Positions 24,424 to 33,430 are shown, numbered from the stretch's first letter. The stretch: DNA of 64,000 nt from Diaphorobacter caeni (GCF_015354245.1 NZ_JADKYZ010000005.1:124001-188000), one strand, 5' to 3'. Notes: generated by a model from the sequence alone, not told the origin. Numbers and translations are program-made.

Positions 24424-24517
24424 CGCCAATACAGCCCCTCATGCGTCGTTGTTGAAGCCTTGCCGTACGAGAGTACTGTCTGCGGCTTCACGCCTGGCCT
24501 GAGGGGCTGTCTTGGCG
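24424..24517. repeat. Covarying hairpin element, copy 2 (94 bp)
   Basis: Outer arms CGCCAATACAGCCCCTCA and TGAGGGGCTGTCTTGGCG (18 bp, one mismatch at the same place as copy 1), inner arms TGAAGCC/GGCTTCA, apical GTAC-gaga-GTAC. It sits between the DUF350 and aminopropyltransferase genes. Apart from the element, 24389-24639 holds only a TTTTCTTTTTC pyrimidine tract upstream of the next start. Confidence 0.85.
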
Positions 24518-24639
24518 TTGGGGTGGCCGTTCGAGTGGTGCGCGCGCTTCACAGGCTGCTGCCGTTGATGATTTCCCTTCTGTGATCTTCTGCTTTTCTT
24601 TTTCTTTTTCAGTCTTCTTCGCGTGATGATCTCTCGTTC

Positions 24640-26208
24640 ATGACTTCCAGCAGCGATCCCGTCACCATCCCCGAACCAGAAGATTCCGGCGCGAGCCGCG
24701 CGCGGCCCATCGACGTGGCGCTGCTGGCGAGCGTCTTCGTCATCGCGGCCTGCGGTCTGCTCTATGAGTTGGCGGCGGGGGCGCTGGCGTCGTATGTGCT
24801 CGGCGATTCGGTGCTGCAGTTCTCGACCATCATCGGCACCTACCTGTTCGCGATGGGCGTGGGCTCGTGGCTGTCGCGGTATTTCGAGCGCCAGCTGCCC
24901 GCGCACTTTCTGCGCATCGAGTTGATGGTGGCGCTGGTGGGCGGCGCGCTGCCCGCGACGCTGTTTCTCGCCAACGCCTATGTGCCGGGCGCGTTCCGCG
25001 TGCTGCTCTATGGCATGGTGATGCTGGTGGGCACGCTCGTGGGGCTGGAGATTCCGCTGGTGATGCGGATTCTCAAGCGCAACGTGCAGCTCAAGGACCT
25101 CGTCTCGCAGGTGCTCACGTTCGACTATCTGGGTGCGCTCGCGGTGTCGCTCGCGTTTCCTTTGCTGCTGGTGCCGCAGCTTGGGCTGGTGCGCACGGGG
25201 CTGCTGTTCGGCTTCATGAACGCGGCGGTGGCCGTGTGGGCTCTGTGGCTGTTTCGCAAGGAATTGCGCCGTTTTCGCGCGCACGCGATGGCCTGTGCGC
25301 TGGTGCTTGCCGCGCTGTTGGCGGGCTTGATCGGCGCTGATCACATCACCAAGTTTGCCGAGGACAAGTTCTATCAGGACCGCATCGTGCTTTCAAGCGC
25401 TTCGCCGTATCAGCGCATCGTGGTCACGCACGGCAAGCCCGGTTATCGGCTCTATCTGAATGGCAATCTGCAATTTGCCGAGCGCGACGAATACCGTTAT
25501 CACGAAGCGCTGGTGCACCCCGTGATGGCCGCGCACCTTGCGCCCAAGCGCGTGGCGGTGCTGGGTGGCGGCGATGGCATGGCCGTGCGCGAGGTGCTGA
25601 AATATCCCAGCGTCGAATCGGTCACGCTTGTGGAGCTGGACCCGGCGATGACCGACCTGTTCAGCAAGCACCCGATGCTCACCAAGCTCAATCAACATGC
25701 GCTCGAAGACCCGCGCGTGAAGACCATCAACACCGATGCGTTCCAGTGGCTGCAGGCGGACACCGACACGTTCGACGTGATCATCGTGGACTTCCCCGAT
25801 CCCACCAATTTCGCGATCGGCAAGCTGTTCACCAACAGCTTCTACGCGCTGCTCGAGCAGCGGCTGGCGGCCAGCGGCTACGCGGTGATCCAGACCACCT
25901 CGCCGCTGATCGCGCGCAGGAGTTTCTGGACCGTGGTGGAGACCATCGAATCGGTGGGCCTGAGGGCCTTGCCTTACCACGCACATGTGCCGAGCTTTGG
26001 GGAATGGGGTTTCGTGATCGCGAGCCGCAGGCCGTGGCGAATTCCCGAGAAGCTGCCTGAGGGACTGAGATTCCTGTCGGTGGAGACCACGCCGCTGATG
26101 TTCGATTTCCCGCTCGACATGGCGCGCGTGCCCGCGCAGGTGAATCGACTTTCCAATCAGGTACTGGTGCACACCTATGAAGAGGAGTGGGGCCAGGTGG
26201 GCCATTGA
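24640..26208 (+). CDS. Membrane-fused polyamine aminopropyltransferase (spermidine synthase-like)
   Basis: A 522-residue protein. Residues ~25-235 hold about seven hydrophobic helices (DVALLASVFVIAACGLLYE... FLFANAY-type segments), and residues ~245-522 a SpeE-fold methyltransferase-like domain. The SAM-binding loop VLGGGDGMAVREVL (307-320), VELDPAM, and the acidic substrate loop VDFPDPTNFAIGKLFTNSFY with Asp384 and Asp387 are present. It would transfer an aminopropyl group from decarboxylated SAM to an amine at the membrane. No SAM decarboxylase gene is adjacent. It precedes the flavoenzyme gene by 40 bp. Acceptor unknown. Confidence 0.87.
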   Translation: MTSSSDPVTIPEPEDSGASRARPIDVALLASVFVIAACGLLYELAAGALASYVLGDSVLQFSTIIGTYLFAMGVGSWLSRYFERQLPAHFLRIELMVALVGGALPATLFLANAYVPGAFRVLLYGMVMLVGTLVGLEIPLVMRILKRNVQLKDLVSQVLTFDYLGALAVSLAFPLLLVPQLGLVRTGLLFGFMNAAVAVWALWLFRKELRRFRAHAMACALVLAALLAGLIGADHITKFAEDKFYQDRIVLSSASPYQRIVVTHGKPGYRLYLNGNLQFAERDEYRYHEALVHPVMAAHLAPKRVAVLGGGDGMAVREVLKYPSVESVTLVELDPAMTDLFSKHPMLTKLNQHALEDPRVKTINTDAFQWLQADTDTFDVIIVDFPDPTNFAIGKLFTNSFYALLEQRLAASGYAVIQTTSPLIARRSFWTVVETIESVGLRALPYHAHVPSFGEWGFVIASRRPWRIPEKLPEGLRFLSVETTPLMFDFPLDMARVPAQVNRLSNQVLVHTYEEEWGQVGH

Positions 26209-26248
26209 CGACCATGCGCACCATGCACACCGATGGGAGGCGCCGCTG

Positions 26249-27964
26249 ATGTCGCCATACTCTCGCCGCCAGTTCATGCTCTCTGGCGCGGCGCTGGCCG
26301 GGGGCTCGTTGCTGGCCGGTTGCGAGGCGCCGGTCCGGGAACTCGAGGGTGGCTTCACCGGGGTGAACATCGATCGCGGCCATGCGCTGCGTGATCGCCT
26401 GAAGCGCGGCGGCGACGCGCTCGCGCCGAGCGTGACCCACCGCACCGGCGTGGTGATCGCGGGCGGCGGCATCGCGGGGCTGTCGGCGGCGCGCGCGCTG
26501 CGTCTGGCGGGTGTCGATGACTTCGCGCTGCTCGAACTGGAGGACCGGCCCGGAGGCAACAGCAAGGGCGGCAGCATCAAGGGCATCGAGTGCCCGCTGG
26601 GTGCGCACTATCTGCCCGTGCCCGGCGACGACGCCAGCGAGGTGCAGGACTATCTCGAGGAACTGGGCCTGCGCAAGCGCGTTGCGGGCCGCTGGCAATA
26701 CGACGAGATGAGCCTGTGCCACAGCCCGCAGGAGCGATTGTTCTTCAACGGCCAATGGCAGGACGGCCTGCTGCCGATGCATGAGGTCGGAGCCGGCACG
26801 CTGGCGCAGTACCGGCGTTTTTCCGAACTGGTGGCGGCGCAGTCACGCGTGGCCGCGTTCACCATGCCGACCATGAAGACGTGGATGCGCCACGGCGGCC
26901 TGCCCGCGGCGCATGCGGCGCTGGACGCGATCACTTTTGCCGGGTGGCTTGCGTCGCACGGTCTCGACGATCCGCATCTGCGCTGGTATCTCGACTACGC
27001 CTGCCGCGACGACTACGGCGCGGGTGCGGCGCGGGTGTCCGCGTGGTCGGGCATCGCCTACTTTGCAAGCCGCCATGGCTTTCATGCGCCAAGCCAAGAG
27101 GTGATCGGCGAAGACGAGCGCGATGCCGTGCTCACCTGGCCACAGGGCAACGGCTGGCTCAGCCAGCAGCTCGCCGCGCCGCTGGCCGTCAGGGGGCAAC
27201 TGCGCACCGGCCACAGCGTGATCCGCATCGCGCAGACCGGTCATGCGGTGGAGGTCGATGTGCATGTCGCCGAGTCGGATCGCATCGAGCGCTGGGTGGC
27301 CGCGCACTGCGTCGTGGCGCTGCCGATCTTTCTGGCTGCACGCGTGGTCCAGTCCGCTCCGGATTTTCTGCAGCAGGCCGCGACGCGCATGCAATGGGCC
27401 CCTTGGCTCGTGGCCAACATCCACATCGATGCGCCGCTGGAAGACCGCGCGGGCGCCGCGCCCTCATGGGACAACGTGCTCTATGCCGACGCCGTGCCCG
27501 GTGGGCTCGGCTATGTCGATGCCGGCCACCAGCGGCTCGACCCGCGCCCCGCGCCCACCGTGCTGAGCTACTACCAGGCGCTCGGCGATCTGCCCGACGC
27601 CCGCAAGCTCCTGGTGGAGCAACCATGGACCCACTGGCGCGACCCGATCATCGCCTCGCTCTCCAGCGCGCACCCCGATCTCGCGCAGCGTGCCACGCGC
27701 ATGGAAATCACCCGCTACGGCCACGCCATGTCCGTCCCCGTGCCGGGCGGTCAGGCACTGCTCGGCCGCATCGGCATGGCGGGGATTCAGGGTCGGCGGC
27801 TGGCCTTGTCGAACGGCGAGAAGGTGCCGCTCACCCCCACGCCCGTCAGCGGCCGCCTGAGCTTCGCGCATGCGGACTGGTCGGGCTATTCCGTGTTCGA
27901 AGAGGCCTTCACGCGCGGCTTTGGCGCGGGTGCGCTGGCGGCGACGCGGTTGCGAGGCGCTTGA
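26249..27964 (+). CDS. Tat-exported lipoprotein FAD-dependent oxidoreductase
   Basis: A 571-residue flavoprotein. I start at 26249 because GGGAGG lies 8 nt upstream and the product then begins MSPYSRRQFMLSG, a twin-arginine signal, with the lipobox LLAG-Cys25. The FAD-binding loop VVIAGGGIAGLSAARALRLAG begins near residue 68, and ELEDRPGGNSKGG and the C-terminal WSGYSVFEEAFTRGF are typical of amine-oxidase-like flavoenzymes. Tat export fits a pre-folded flavoprotein. Coupling with the aminopropyltransferase gene suggests a polyamine or polyamine-modified substrate outside the cytoplasm, which is inference. Confidence 0.85.
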   Translation: MSPYSRRQFMLSGAALAGGSLLAGCEAPVRELEGGFTGVNIDRGHALRDRLKRGGDALAPSVTHRTGVVIAGGGIAGLSAARALRLAGVDDFALLELEDRPGGNSKGGSIKGIECPLGAHYLPVPGDDASEVQDYLEELGLRKRVAGRWQYDEMSLCHSPQERLFFNGQWQDGLLPMHEVGAGTLAQYRRFSELVAAQSRVAAFTMPTMKTWMRHGGLPAAHAALDAITFAGWLASHGLDDPHLRWYLDYACRDDYGAGAARVSAWSGIAYFASRHGFHAPSQEVIGEDERDAVLTWPQGNGWLSQQLAAPLAVRGQLRTGHSVIRIAQTGHAVEVDVHVAESDRIERWVAAHCVVALPIFLAARVVQSAPDFLQQAATRMQWAPWLVANIHIDAPLEDRAGAAPSWDNVLYADAVPGGLGYVDAGHQRLDPRPAPTVLSYYQALGDLPDARKLLVEQPWTHWRDPIIASLSSAHPDLAQRATRMEITRYGHAMSVPVPGGQALLGRIGMAGIQGRRLALSNGEKVPLTPTPVSGRLSFAHADWSGYSVFEEAFTRGFGAGALAATRLRGA

Positions 27965-28002
27965 ATCGCGGGTCAGGAGCACGGAGCGTGTGCGCTGCAA
28001 TG

Positions 28003-28041
28003 AAAAAGAGGTCATCGCTCTTCAGCGATGACCTCTTTTTT
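28003..28041. terminator. Strong bidirectional terminator
   Basis: A perfect 17-bp stem (28003-28019 with 28024-28040) around a CTTC loop, with five A on one side and six T on the other, so it works in both directions. It lies between the convergent flavoenzyme and surface-protein genes. Confidence 0.92.
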
Positions 28042-28063
28042 GTTCAGCAATCCGTGGCCGGAT

Positions 28064-30697
28064 TCAGCGCTGCTCGCGGCGACGCAGCGTGAACGCGCCG
28101 ATCAGTGTGGACAGCATGAGCAGGGCCCAGGTGCCCAGGCTGGGCACGCTGTGCGCGGTGCCGGGTGTCGGCGTGGTCACGGTCGTCGCGCTCACCTGCA
28201 CGGTCACCATGGCGGTGGCGCAGACGGTGGGTGCGGAGGCGGCGCAGATTTGATACGGCACGTCATAGAAGCCCGACTTGACGCTGGAATCCACGGAGAT
28301 CGTGCCGTCCGGGTTGATCGTGAAGCCTGAGGGCGGTGCCTTCAGTGGATCGGGATGGTTGCTCACGATCACGTCGGTCTTGGGTACGGGGTTGCTGCTG
28401 CCGTTGAGCGTGTCGTTGCCGAGCACAGAAGTCGTGGACTGACCGGGCTGGATGGGCGTGACGCTGAAATCGTCATCGCTTGCCGAGATCGTGGGCGGGA
28501 CCGATGGGTTCACGGGTGTCGTGATCGGAGGCGTGGCAGGAGTCGACGTTCCCACTTTGATGTTGGCAACGGCCGTCGAGCAGGGGGTCAACGTGTTGGC
28601 CACGCAGATCTGATAGGGCACGCTGTAGTCGCCCGGCGTCACCGATGGGTCGACGGTGATCGTTCCATCGGGTTCGATGCTGAAGCCTGTGGGGGGCGCG
28701 ATGGTGGGATCGTTGCTCACGATGACTTCGGTCCCGGGCGTGGGATTGCCGGAGCTGTTGAGCGTGTCGTTGCCGAGCACCGATGGCGTGGACTTGCCCG
28801 GTGCAGTGGGCACGGTCGTGAAGTCGTCCGTGGTGGCGACGATGACCGGCGGGTTGGCGGGCACCGATGGGGCAACCTTGATCGTTACCACCGCGTCATC
28901 GCACAGCGTGGCATCGCTGACCGCGCAGATGCGGTAGGGCACGCTGTAGTCGCCTGACGGCACCGAAGGGTCGACGCTGATCGTGCCGTCCGGATTGATC
29001 AGGAAGCCAGTGGGCGGCGGGCTGCCCGGCTTGGCGCTCACGCTGACGTCGGACTGCGGCGAGGGGTTGCCCATGCCGTCGAGCGTGTCGTTGCCCAGCA
29101 CGGACGGCGTCTTGCCGCCCGGTGGCGTGGGGGCGGCCGAGAAGTCATCGTCCGTCGCATCGATCAGCGGCTGAACCAGAATGGTCACTGTCGTGGTCTT
29201 GCAGTTGGTGGAGTCGTCTTTGGCGCACACCTCGTAGGTCAGTGTATAGGTGCCGGGTGGAACGCCGGTGCCCACGGTGATGGTGCCGTCGGTCGGGTCC
29301 ATCTTGAAGTCGTCGGGGTCTGCGCCCACCAGTTTGACGGTGACCTTGCCGCCCACGTCGGAGGGGGTGAGCTGTGTGCCGTCGCTGCTGTCGTTGGTGA
29401 TCACGCTGGGTGTCTTGCCGCCCGGTGCGGTGGGCGTGGAGGTGTAGTCGTCGGGCGTGGCGACCAGCTCCGGCGTGCGAACGGGCGCGGGTGTGCTCGG
29501 GACCGTGATCGTGGCCTCGGCCGTGGCGCAGGTGGGCCAGGGCTTGGTTTCCGGTTTGATGCAGATTTCGTACGGCACCGAGTAGGTGCCTGCGGGCGTA
29601 CCGCTCGCGACGTCGATGTAGCCGTCCTCGCGCAGGGTCAGGCCGGTGACGGTCGTGGTCTGGCGAATGCTGGTGTTGCTGCTGGTGATGGGCGTGACCG
29701 TTCCATCGGCCTGCGTGAGCGTGTCGTTGGTACGTACGCTGTCGGAGGAAGACTCGCCCGCATGGATGGTCCAGGTGCCGTCATCGATGGCGGCGATGCT
29801 CGGGACTGCCGCGGTGGGGCAGGTCAGTGTCGACGCGCCTGCGGCAGGGCCGCTGAGCTCGACCAACTGGATGTCATCGACGTAGAAGTCATTGTCTGAA
29901 TTGGACTGCGCGAGGTTGCGCAGGGCGATGCTGTAGTTCGCATTGCTGGCGCAGGTCGCGGGTACGGTGAAGGTCAGTTCCTTGACGTGCCAGATCTTCG
30001 AGGCCAAATAGTTCGCGCCGATGCCGTTGCTGCCGAACGCATCCGATTTGGCGAGCAGTTCGCCGGTCGCGCCGTGCTGGACCTCGAAACGCGAAGACGC
30101 GCTGCTGTTGGTGATGTAGAAGGCCGCGCTCAGGCGGTAGGTCGCACCGGGAGTGAGGGAGGCGGCTCTTCGGTAGTACTCGTTCTGGATCTCGCCCGCA
30201 TTCACCGCGAGAACGGCACCGACTCCGGCGGTCGTGCCGCCATTCGTGCCGGTGTAATCCCCGCCGGGTGCCGCAGTGTTCTGGAACTGGTACCAGCCTT
30301 CATTGGCGAACGACGCGCCGGTCCTGAGGTTGTCCGGATTGCCCACGGCGTAGTAGCCGTTGTCGATGTTGTCGCGATTGAACTTGTCGAAGCTGTCGGT
30401 GCTGCCCAGGTTCGCGAACTTGTAGAACGTGCTGCCGTGACTGAATGTCTTGGACGTCGCCGGGAGATCGATAGCGGGCATGTACGCCTGCGGCACGTAG
30501 GGCGACGTGGTGCGTGTGGTGGAGGCGCCGAAGGTGTCGAGAAAAATGACGTTCTGCGCGAAGGCTGCGGGTGCTGCGGTGCAGGCGGCAATCGCGCAGG
30601 CGGCGATCAGGCGCCGCTTGTTTGCTGAGTGTGGCTGTTGATGGTTGTGCACGGTTGGATGCTCTGTCAGGCGGATGGGGGGCCCCATGAACTCCAT
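28064..30697 (-). CDS. Repetitive surface protein with IPTL-CTERM sorting signal
   Basis: An 877-residue exported protein. A signal peptide (KRRLIAACAIAACTAAPAAFA) ends at residue ~47 after a long polar leader; the exact start is unsure, with a second ATG at 30688. Residues 48-290 form a beta-rich domain. Five repeats of about 95 residues follow (302-399, 413-508, 514-608, 620-715, 739-835), each with a VxxND(T/S) turn and a C-terminal YxICA...C...VTIxV strand with a Cys pair. The C-terminus VPSLGTWALLMLSTLIG plus RRREQR (851-877) matches IPTL-CTERM exosortase-type sorting tags. Probably anchored at or released from the cell surface, as adhesin or matrix protein. No exosortase gene is in the window. 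Confidence 0.85.
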   Translation of the reverse strand: MEFMGPPIRLTEHPTVHNHQQPHSANKRRLIAACAIAACTAAPAAFAQNVIFLDTFGASTTRTTSPYVPQAYMPAIDLPATSKTFSHGSTFYKFANLGSTDSFDKFNRDNIDNGYYAVGNPDNLRTGASFANEGWYQFQNTAAPGGDYTGTNGGTTAGVGAVLAVNAGEIQNEYYRRAASLTPGATYRLSAAFYITNSSASSRFEVQHGATGELLAKSDAFGSNGIGANYLASKIWHVKELTFTVPATCASNANYSIALRNLAQSNSDNDFYVDDIQLVELSGPAAGASTLTCPTAAVPSIAAIDDGTWTIHAGESSSDSVRTNDTLTQADGTVTPITSSNTSIRQTTTVTGLTLREDGYIDVASGTPAGTYSVPYEICIKPETKPWPTCATAEATITVPSTPAPVRTPELVATPDDYTSTPTAPGGKTPSVITNDSSDGTQLTPSDVGGKVTVKLVGADPDDFKMDPTDGTITVGTGVPPGTYTLTYEVCAKDDSTNCKTTTVTILVQPLIDATDDDFSAAPTPPGGKTPSVLGNDTLDGMGNPSPQSDVSVSAKPGSPPPTGFLINPDGTISVDPSVPSGDYSVPYRICAVSDATLCDDAVVTIKVAPSVPANPPVIVATTDDFTTVPTAPGKSTPSVLGNDTLNSSGNPTPGTEVIVSNDPTIAPPTGFSIEPDGTITVDPSVTPGDYSVPYQICVANTLTPCSTAVANIKVGTSTPATPPITTPVNPSVPPTISASDDDFSVTPIQPGQSTTSVLGNDTLNGSSNPVPKTDVIVSNHPDPLKAPPSGFTINPDGTISVDSSVKSGFYDVPYQICAASAPTVCATAMVTVQVSATTVTTPTPGTAHSVPSLGTWALLMLSTLIGAFTLRRREQR

Positions 30698-31186
30698 GCT
30701 CGGATCGGGCTGATCCGTGCACCGGGTCGACGGGGCAATGGCGTTGACAGTGATCCTAGGTGGGGCCTTTGTTGTGAGAGGCTGTAACCGACAATAGGTG
30801 TGGGCTATTTATTTTGTTACTGAATTATTATTAATTGTGAATCGTTGATCAGAACTGAGCAATGGCGTCATTTTCGTGCATTTCTGATCGTGAATTCGGG
30901 TGATGTAAAGTTGCATTTTTGCAACATTTATGCGATTGGTTGAGTAGATGGCGCGAGATGGGCAAATCTGGAACGCGAAATGGTTCGATTGAAAGGGTTT
31001 GCCATAGGGAGGATTTTTTTGAATCGATATCAGGTTATTCGGCTATCGACAATCCGGTACGGCACCTGAGGGTGTGCTTGCGAGAGTTGCTCCTGCCGAA
31101 CACCGGATTGCGCCCTGCCGTTCCTGATGCGTTCACAGGCCTGTCATCGGCCGCTGGCATCGTTTCGCCCAATCTTTCGGAGAAAC
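30698..31186. promoter_or_regulatory. Divergent AT-rich intergenic region with a hairpin
   Basis: This 489-bp region between the surface-protein and esterase genes contains the most AT-rich stretch in the window (about 30780-30960). It includes the palindrome GTTGCA-TTTT-TGCAAC (30910-30925) flanked by TAAA and TTTA. I see no gene here. It must hold promoters for both divergent genes; a nucleoid-protein-silenced region or a regulator site is plausible, but no specific factor can be named. Confidence 0.5.
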
Positions 31187-32572
31187 ATGTCGATGCACCA
31201 CACCAAGATCGCCGTCGCGGCCTGCGCCTTGATGGCCTTGTCCACCCTCGGCGCAGCCACCGCGGCGAATGCGCAGCAACCGTCGCCCCAAGCCTTCAAC
31301 GCCACCCTCGCCGGCCATGCGGTGCTGCCCGCGCAGTCCTTCGTGCCCGCTCCCAAGGATGCTCCGGCCGATCTGCAGATGAGCGGCAAGTTCACCACCG
31401 CCGGTCGCGTCGAGAAGGCGGGCAGCGTGGAAGGGCAGTCCAACGGCCGCCCGACGGGCGTGTCGCTGCCCTTCAAGGGCCAGCCGCTGCAGGGGCACTC
31501 GGGCATCAAGCGCATGGCCGATGGCTCGTTCTGGATCCTGACTGACAACGGCGCAGGCGCCAAGGCGAATTCGCCGGACTTCATGCTCTACCTGAACCAC
31601 TACAAGGTGGACTTCAAGAGCGGCCAGTTCAACCGCCTGAAGACGGTTTTCCTGCATGACCCGGACAAGAAGGTGCCGTTTCGCATCGTTCAGGAAGGCA
31701 CGAAGCAGCGCTATCTGACGGGCTCGGATTTCGATCCCGAGAGCTTTCAGTTCGCCGGTGGCGCGCTGTGGATCGGCGAGGAATTCGGTCCGTTTCTGAT
31801 CAAGGCCGATCTGAACGGCAAGGTGCTCGGCGTGTTCGAGACCAAGGTCGACGGCAAGCTCGTGCGCTCGCCCGATGCGCCCGGCGTCGTCGCTCCCGGC
31901 GCGCCGGACGCGAAGATGGCGGCCTTCCAGGTCAAGCGCTCCAAGGGCTACGAGGGCATGGCCGCGTCCAAGGATGGCAGCAAGCTTTATGCGCTGCTCG
32001 AAGGTCCGCTGTGGAACGAGGACGGCAAGGCGTACGAGAACGTCGATGGCAAGCAGTATCTGCGTGTGCTGGAGTTCGACGTGAAGTCGGAACAATGGAC
32101 CGGCCGTCACTGGAAATATCTGCTCGAGGCGAACCACCACGCAATCGGCGACTTCAACATGATCGACGAGAGCACGGGTCTGATCATCGAGCGCGACAAC
32201 GGCGAGGGAACGGCCGACAAGGCCTGCCCACAAGGGGAGAAGCGCAAGGACTGCTTTGACGATGTGGCCAAGTTCAAGCGTGTCTACAAGGTCGAGCTGA
32301 CCGACGCGAACGCGGGCGGCGAGCTGCGCAAGATCGGCTACATCGATCTGCTCCATCTGCAGGACCCGAACAGGCTCGCGAAGAAGCCGCTCACGGACGG
32401 CGTGCTGAAATTCCCGTTCTTCACGATCGAGGATGTGGACGTGGTGGACGCGAACCACATCGTGGTGGGCAACGACAACAACCTGCCCTACAGCTCGAGC
32501 CGCGATCCGAACCAGCAGGATGACAACGAACTGGTCTTGCTGGAAGTGGGAGAGTTTCTGCGCGCGAAGTGA
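31187..32572 (+). CDS. Exported phytase-like esterase-domain protein
   Basis: A 461-residue protein with a signal peptide (HHTKIAVAACALMALSTLG... cleaved near ANAQQ). I start at the ATG at 31187, 5 nt after CGGAGA. The mature part matches the esterase-like activity of phytase family: GHSGIKRMADGSFWILTDNGAGAK, DPESFQFAGGALWIGEEFGPFLIKAD, GYEGMAASKDGSKLYALLEG and the C-terminal FTIEDVDVVDANHIVVGNDNN segments form a beta-propeller-type fold. It is probably periplasmic. Substrate specificity is not readable; relatives are reported as phosphatase- or esterase-like. Confidence 0.85.
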   Translation: MSMHHTKIAVAACALMALSTLGAATAANAQQPSPQAFNATLAGHAVLPAQSFVPAPKDAPADLQMSGKFTTAGRVEKAGSVEGQSNGRPTGVSLPFKGQPLQGHSGIKRMADGSFWILTDNGAGAKANSPDFMLYLNHYKVDFKSGQFNRLKTVFLHDPDKKVPFRIVQEGTKQRYLTGSDFDPESFQFAGGALWIGEEFGPFLIKADLNGKVLGVFETKVDGKLVRSPDAPGVVAPGAPDAKMAAFQVKRSKGYEGMAASKDGSKLYALLEGPLWNEDGKAYENVDGKQYLRVLEFDVKSEQWTGRHWKYLLEANHHAIGDFNMIDESTGLIIERDNGEGTADKACPQGEKRKDCFDDVAKFKRVYKVELTDANAGGELRKIGYIDLLHLQDPNRLAKKPLTDGVLKFPFFTIEDVDVVDANHIVVGNDNNLPYSSSRDPNQQDDNELVLLEVGEFLRAK

Positions 32573-32665
32573 TTCCTTCTGGAGTTGAAAGACAACTCGA
32601 AGCGGGCGCTGCAGAGGTGGCAGAGGATCGTGCTGCAGCGAGCGCAAAGGTAGAGAGCAACTTGG

Positions 32666-32700
32666 CCCCCACAGATCTTGGTCTGTGGGGGTCTTTTTTT
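32666..32700 (+). terminator. Terminator after esterase gene
   Basis: Perfect 10-bp stem CCCCCACAGA/TCTGTGGGGG with a 6-nt loop, followed by TCTTTTTTT. It lies 94 bp after the esterase stop codon and just ahead of repeat copy 3. Confidence 0.92.
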
Positions 32701-32743
32701 GTTTTTACGCCGCCGGTGGCGGCGATGGTGGGTCGTTTGGGGG

Positions 32744-32836
32744 CGGCAATGCAGCCCCTCATGCTTTGTTGCAAAGCCTTGCCGTACAGGCGTACTGTCT
32801 GCGGCTTTGCGTCGCGCCTGAGGGGCCGCATTGCCG
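32744..32836. repeat. Covarying hairpin element, copy 3 (93 bp)
   Basis: Outer arms CGGCAATGCAGCCCCTCA and TGAGGGGCCGCATTGCCG (18 bp, one mismatch), inner arms GCAAAGCC/GGCTTTGC, apical GTAC-aggc-GTAC. The constant unpaired TTGCC and TGTCTGC are present. It sits after the esterase terminator and before the hemerythrin gene. Confidence 0.88.
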
Positions 32837-32962
32837 TTGTGGTGGTGGGGTTGGGCGCTCGCTTCGCTTCGTTGGCTCGCTGTCTGGGTGTGGGGAACTC
32901 TACAATTTGAGGATGGGCCGTACAGGTTGCGGCTGGAATCACTACAAATTGGAGACTCCCAC

Positions 32963-33430
32963 ATGACCACGATTGAATGGGAAGACGATCTGCTGCTGGG
33001 GCATCCGGCGGTGGACGCGATGCACGAGGAATTCGTCACGGTGGCGCGGGCCGCGCAGCTGGCGAGCGATGAGGATCTGCCGGCGCTTTATGTGCCGCTG
33101 CTCGCGCATCTGCGTCGCCATTTCGAGTCGGAGGACCGGATGATGGTGGAGACCGAGTTTCCGCCGCGCCAGTGCCATATGGACGAGCATGCGGCGGTGC
33201 TGAAGTCGGCGCTGGAGGTCGAGGCGGAGCTGACGATGGGCAATGTGGCGCTGTGCCGTGATCTGATCGCGGAGCTGGTGAACTGGTTTCCCAAGCACTC
33301 GCAGCATCTGGATTCCGCGCTGGTGCACTGGGTCAACAAGAGCCGCCTGGGCGGCAAACCGGTGATCATCAAGCGCAACATCAGCAGCCTGAAGAGCGAG
33401 GCGCTGCCAATGTCCGGCAGCGGCGGCTGA
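32963..33430 (+). CDS. Bacteriohemerythrin
   Basis: A 155-residue single-domain hemerythrin, a four-helix di-iron protein that binds O2 reversibly and may deliver or sense it. The ligand set is complete: His21, His53, Glu57 (HLRRHFESED), His72 and His76 (CHMDEHAA), His112 and Asp117 (FPKHSQHLDSAL). The last 30 residues extend beyond the core. The start at 32963 has TTGGAG 8 nt upstream. It precedes the riboflavin synthase gene by 70 bp on the same strand, without obvious functional linkage. Confidence 0.92.
   Translation: MTTIEWEDDLLLGHPAVDAMHEEFVTVARAAQLASDEDLPALYVPLLAHLRRHFESEDRMMVETEFPPRQCHMDEHAAVLKSALEVEAELTMGNVALCRDLIAELVNWFPKHSQHLDSALVHWVNKSRLGGKPVIIKRNISSLKSEALPMSGSGG

Noticed and set aside
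28193-29794. DNA-level repeats considered as a CRISPR or satellite array
   Set aside because: The repeats are about 285-330 bp, diverged, in frame, and encode the tandem domains of the surface protein.
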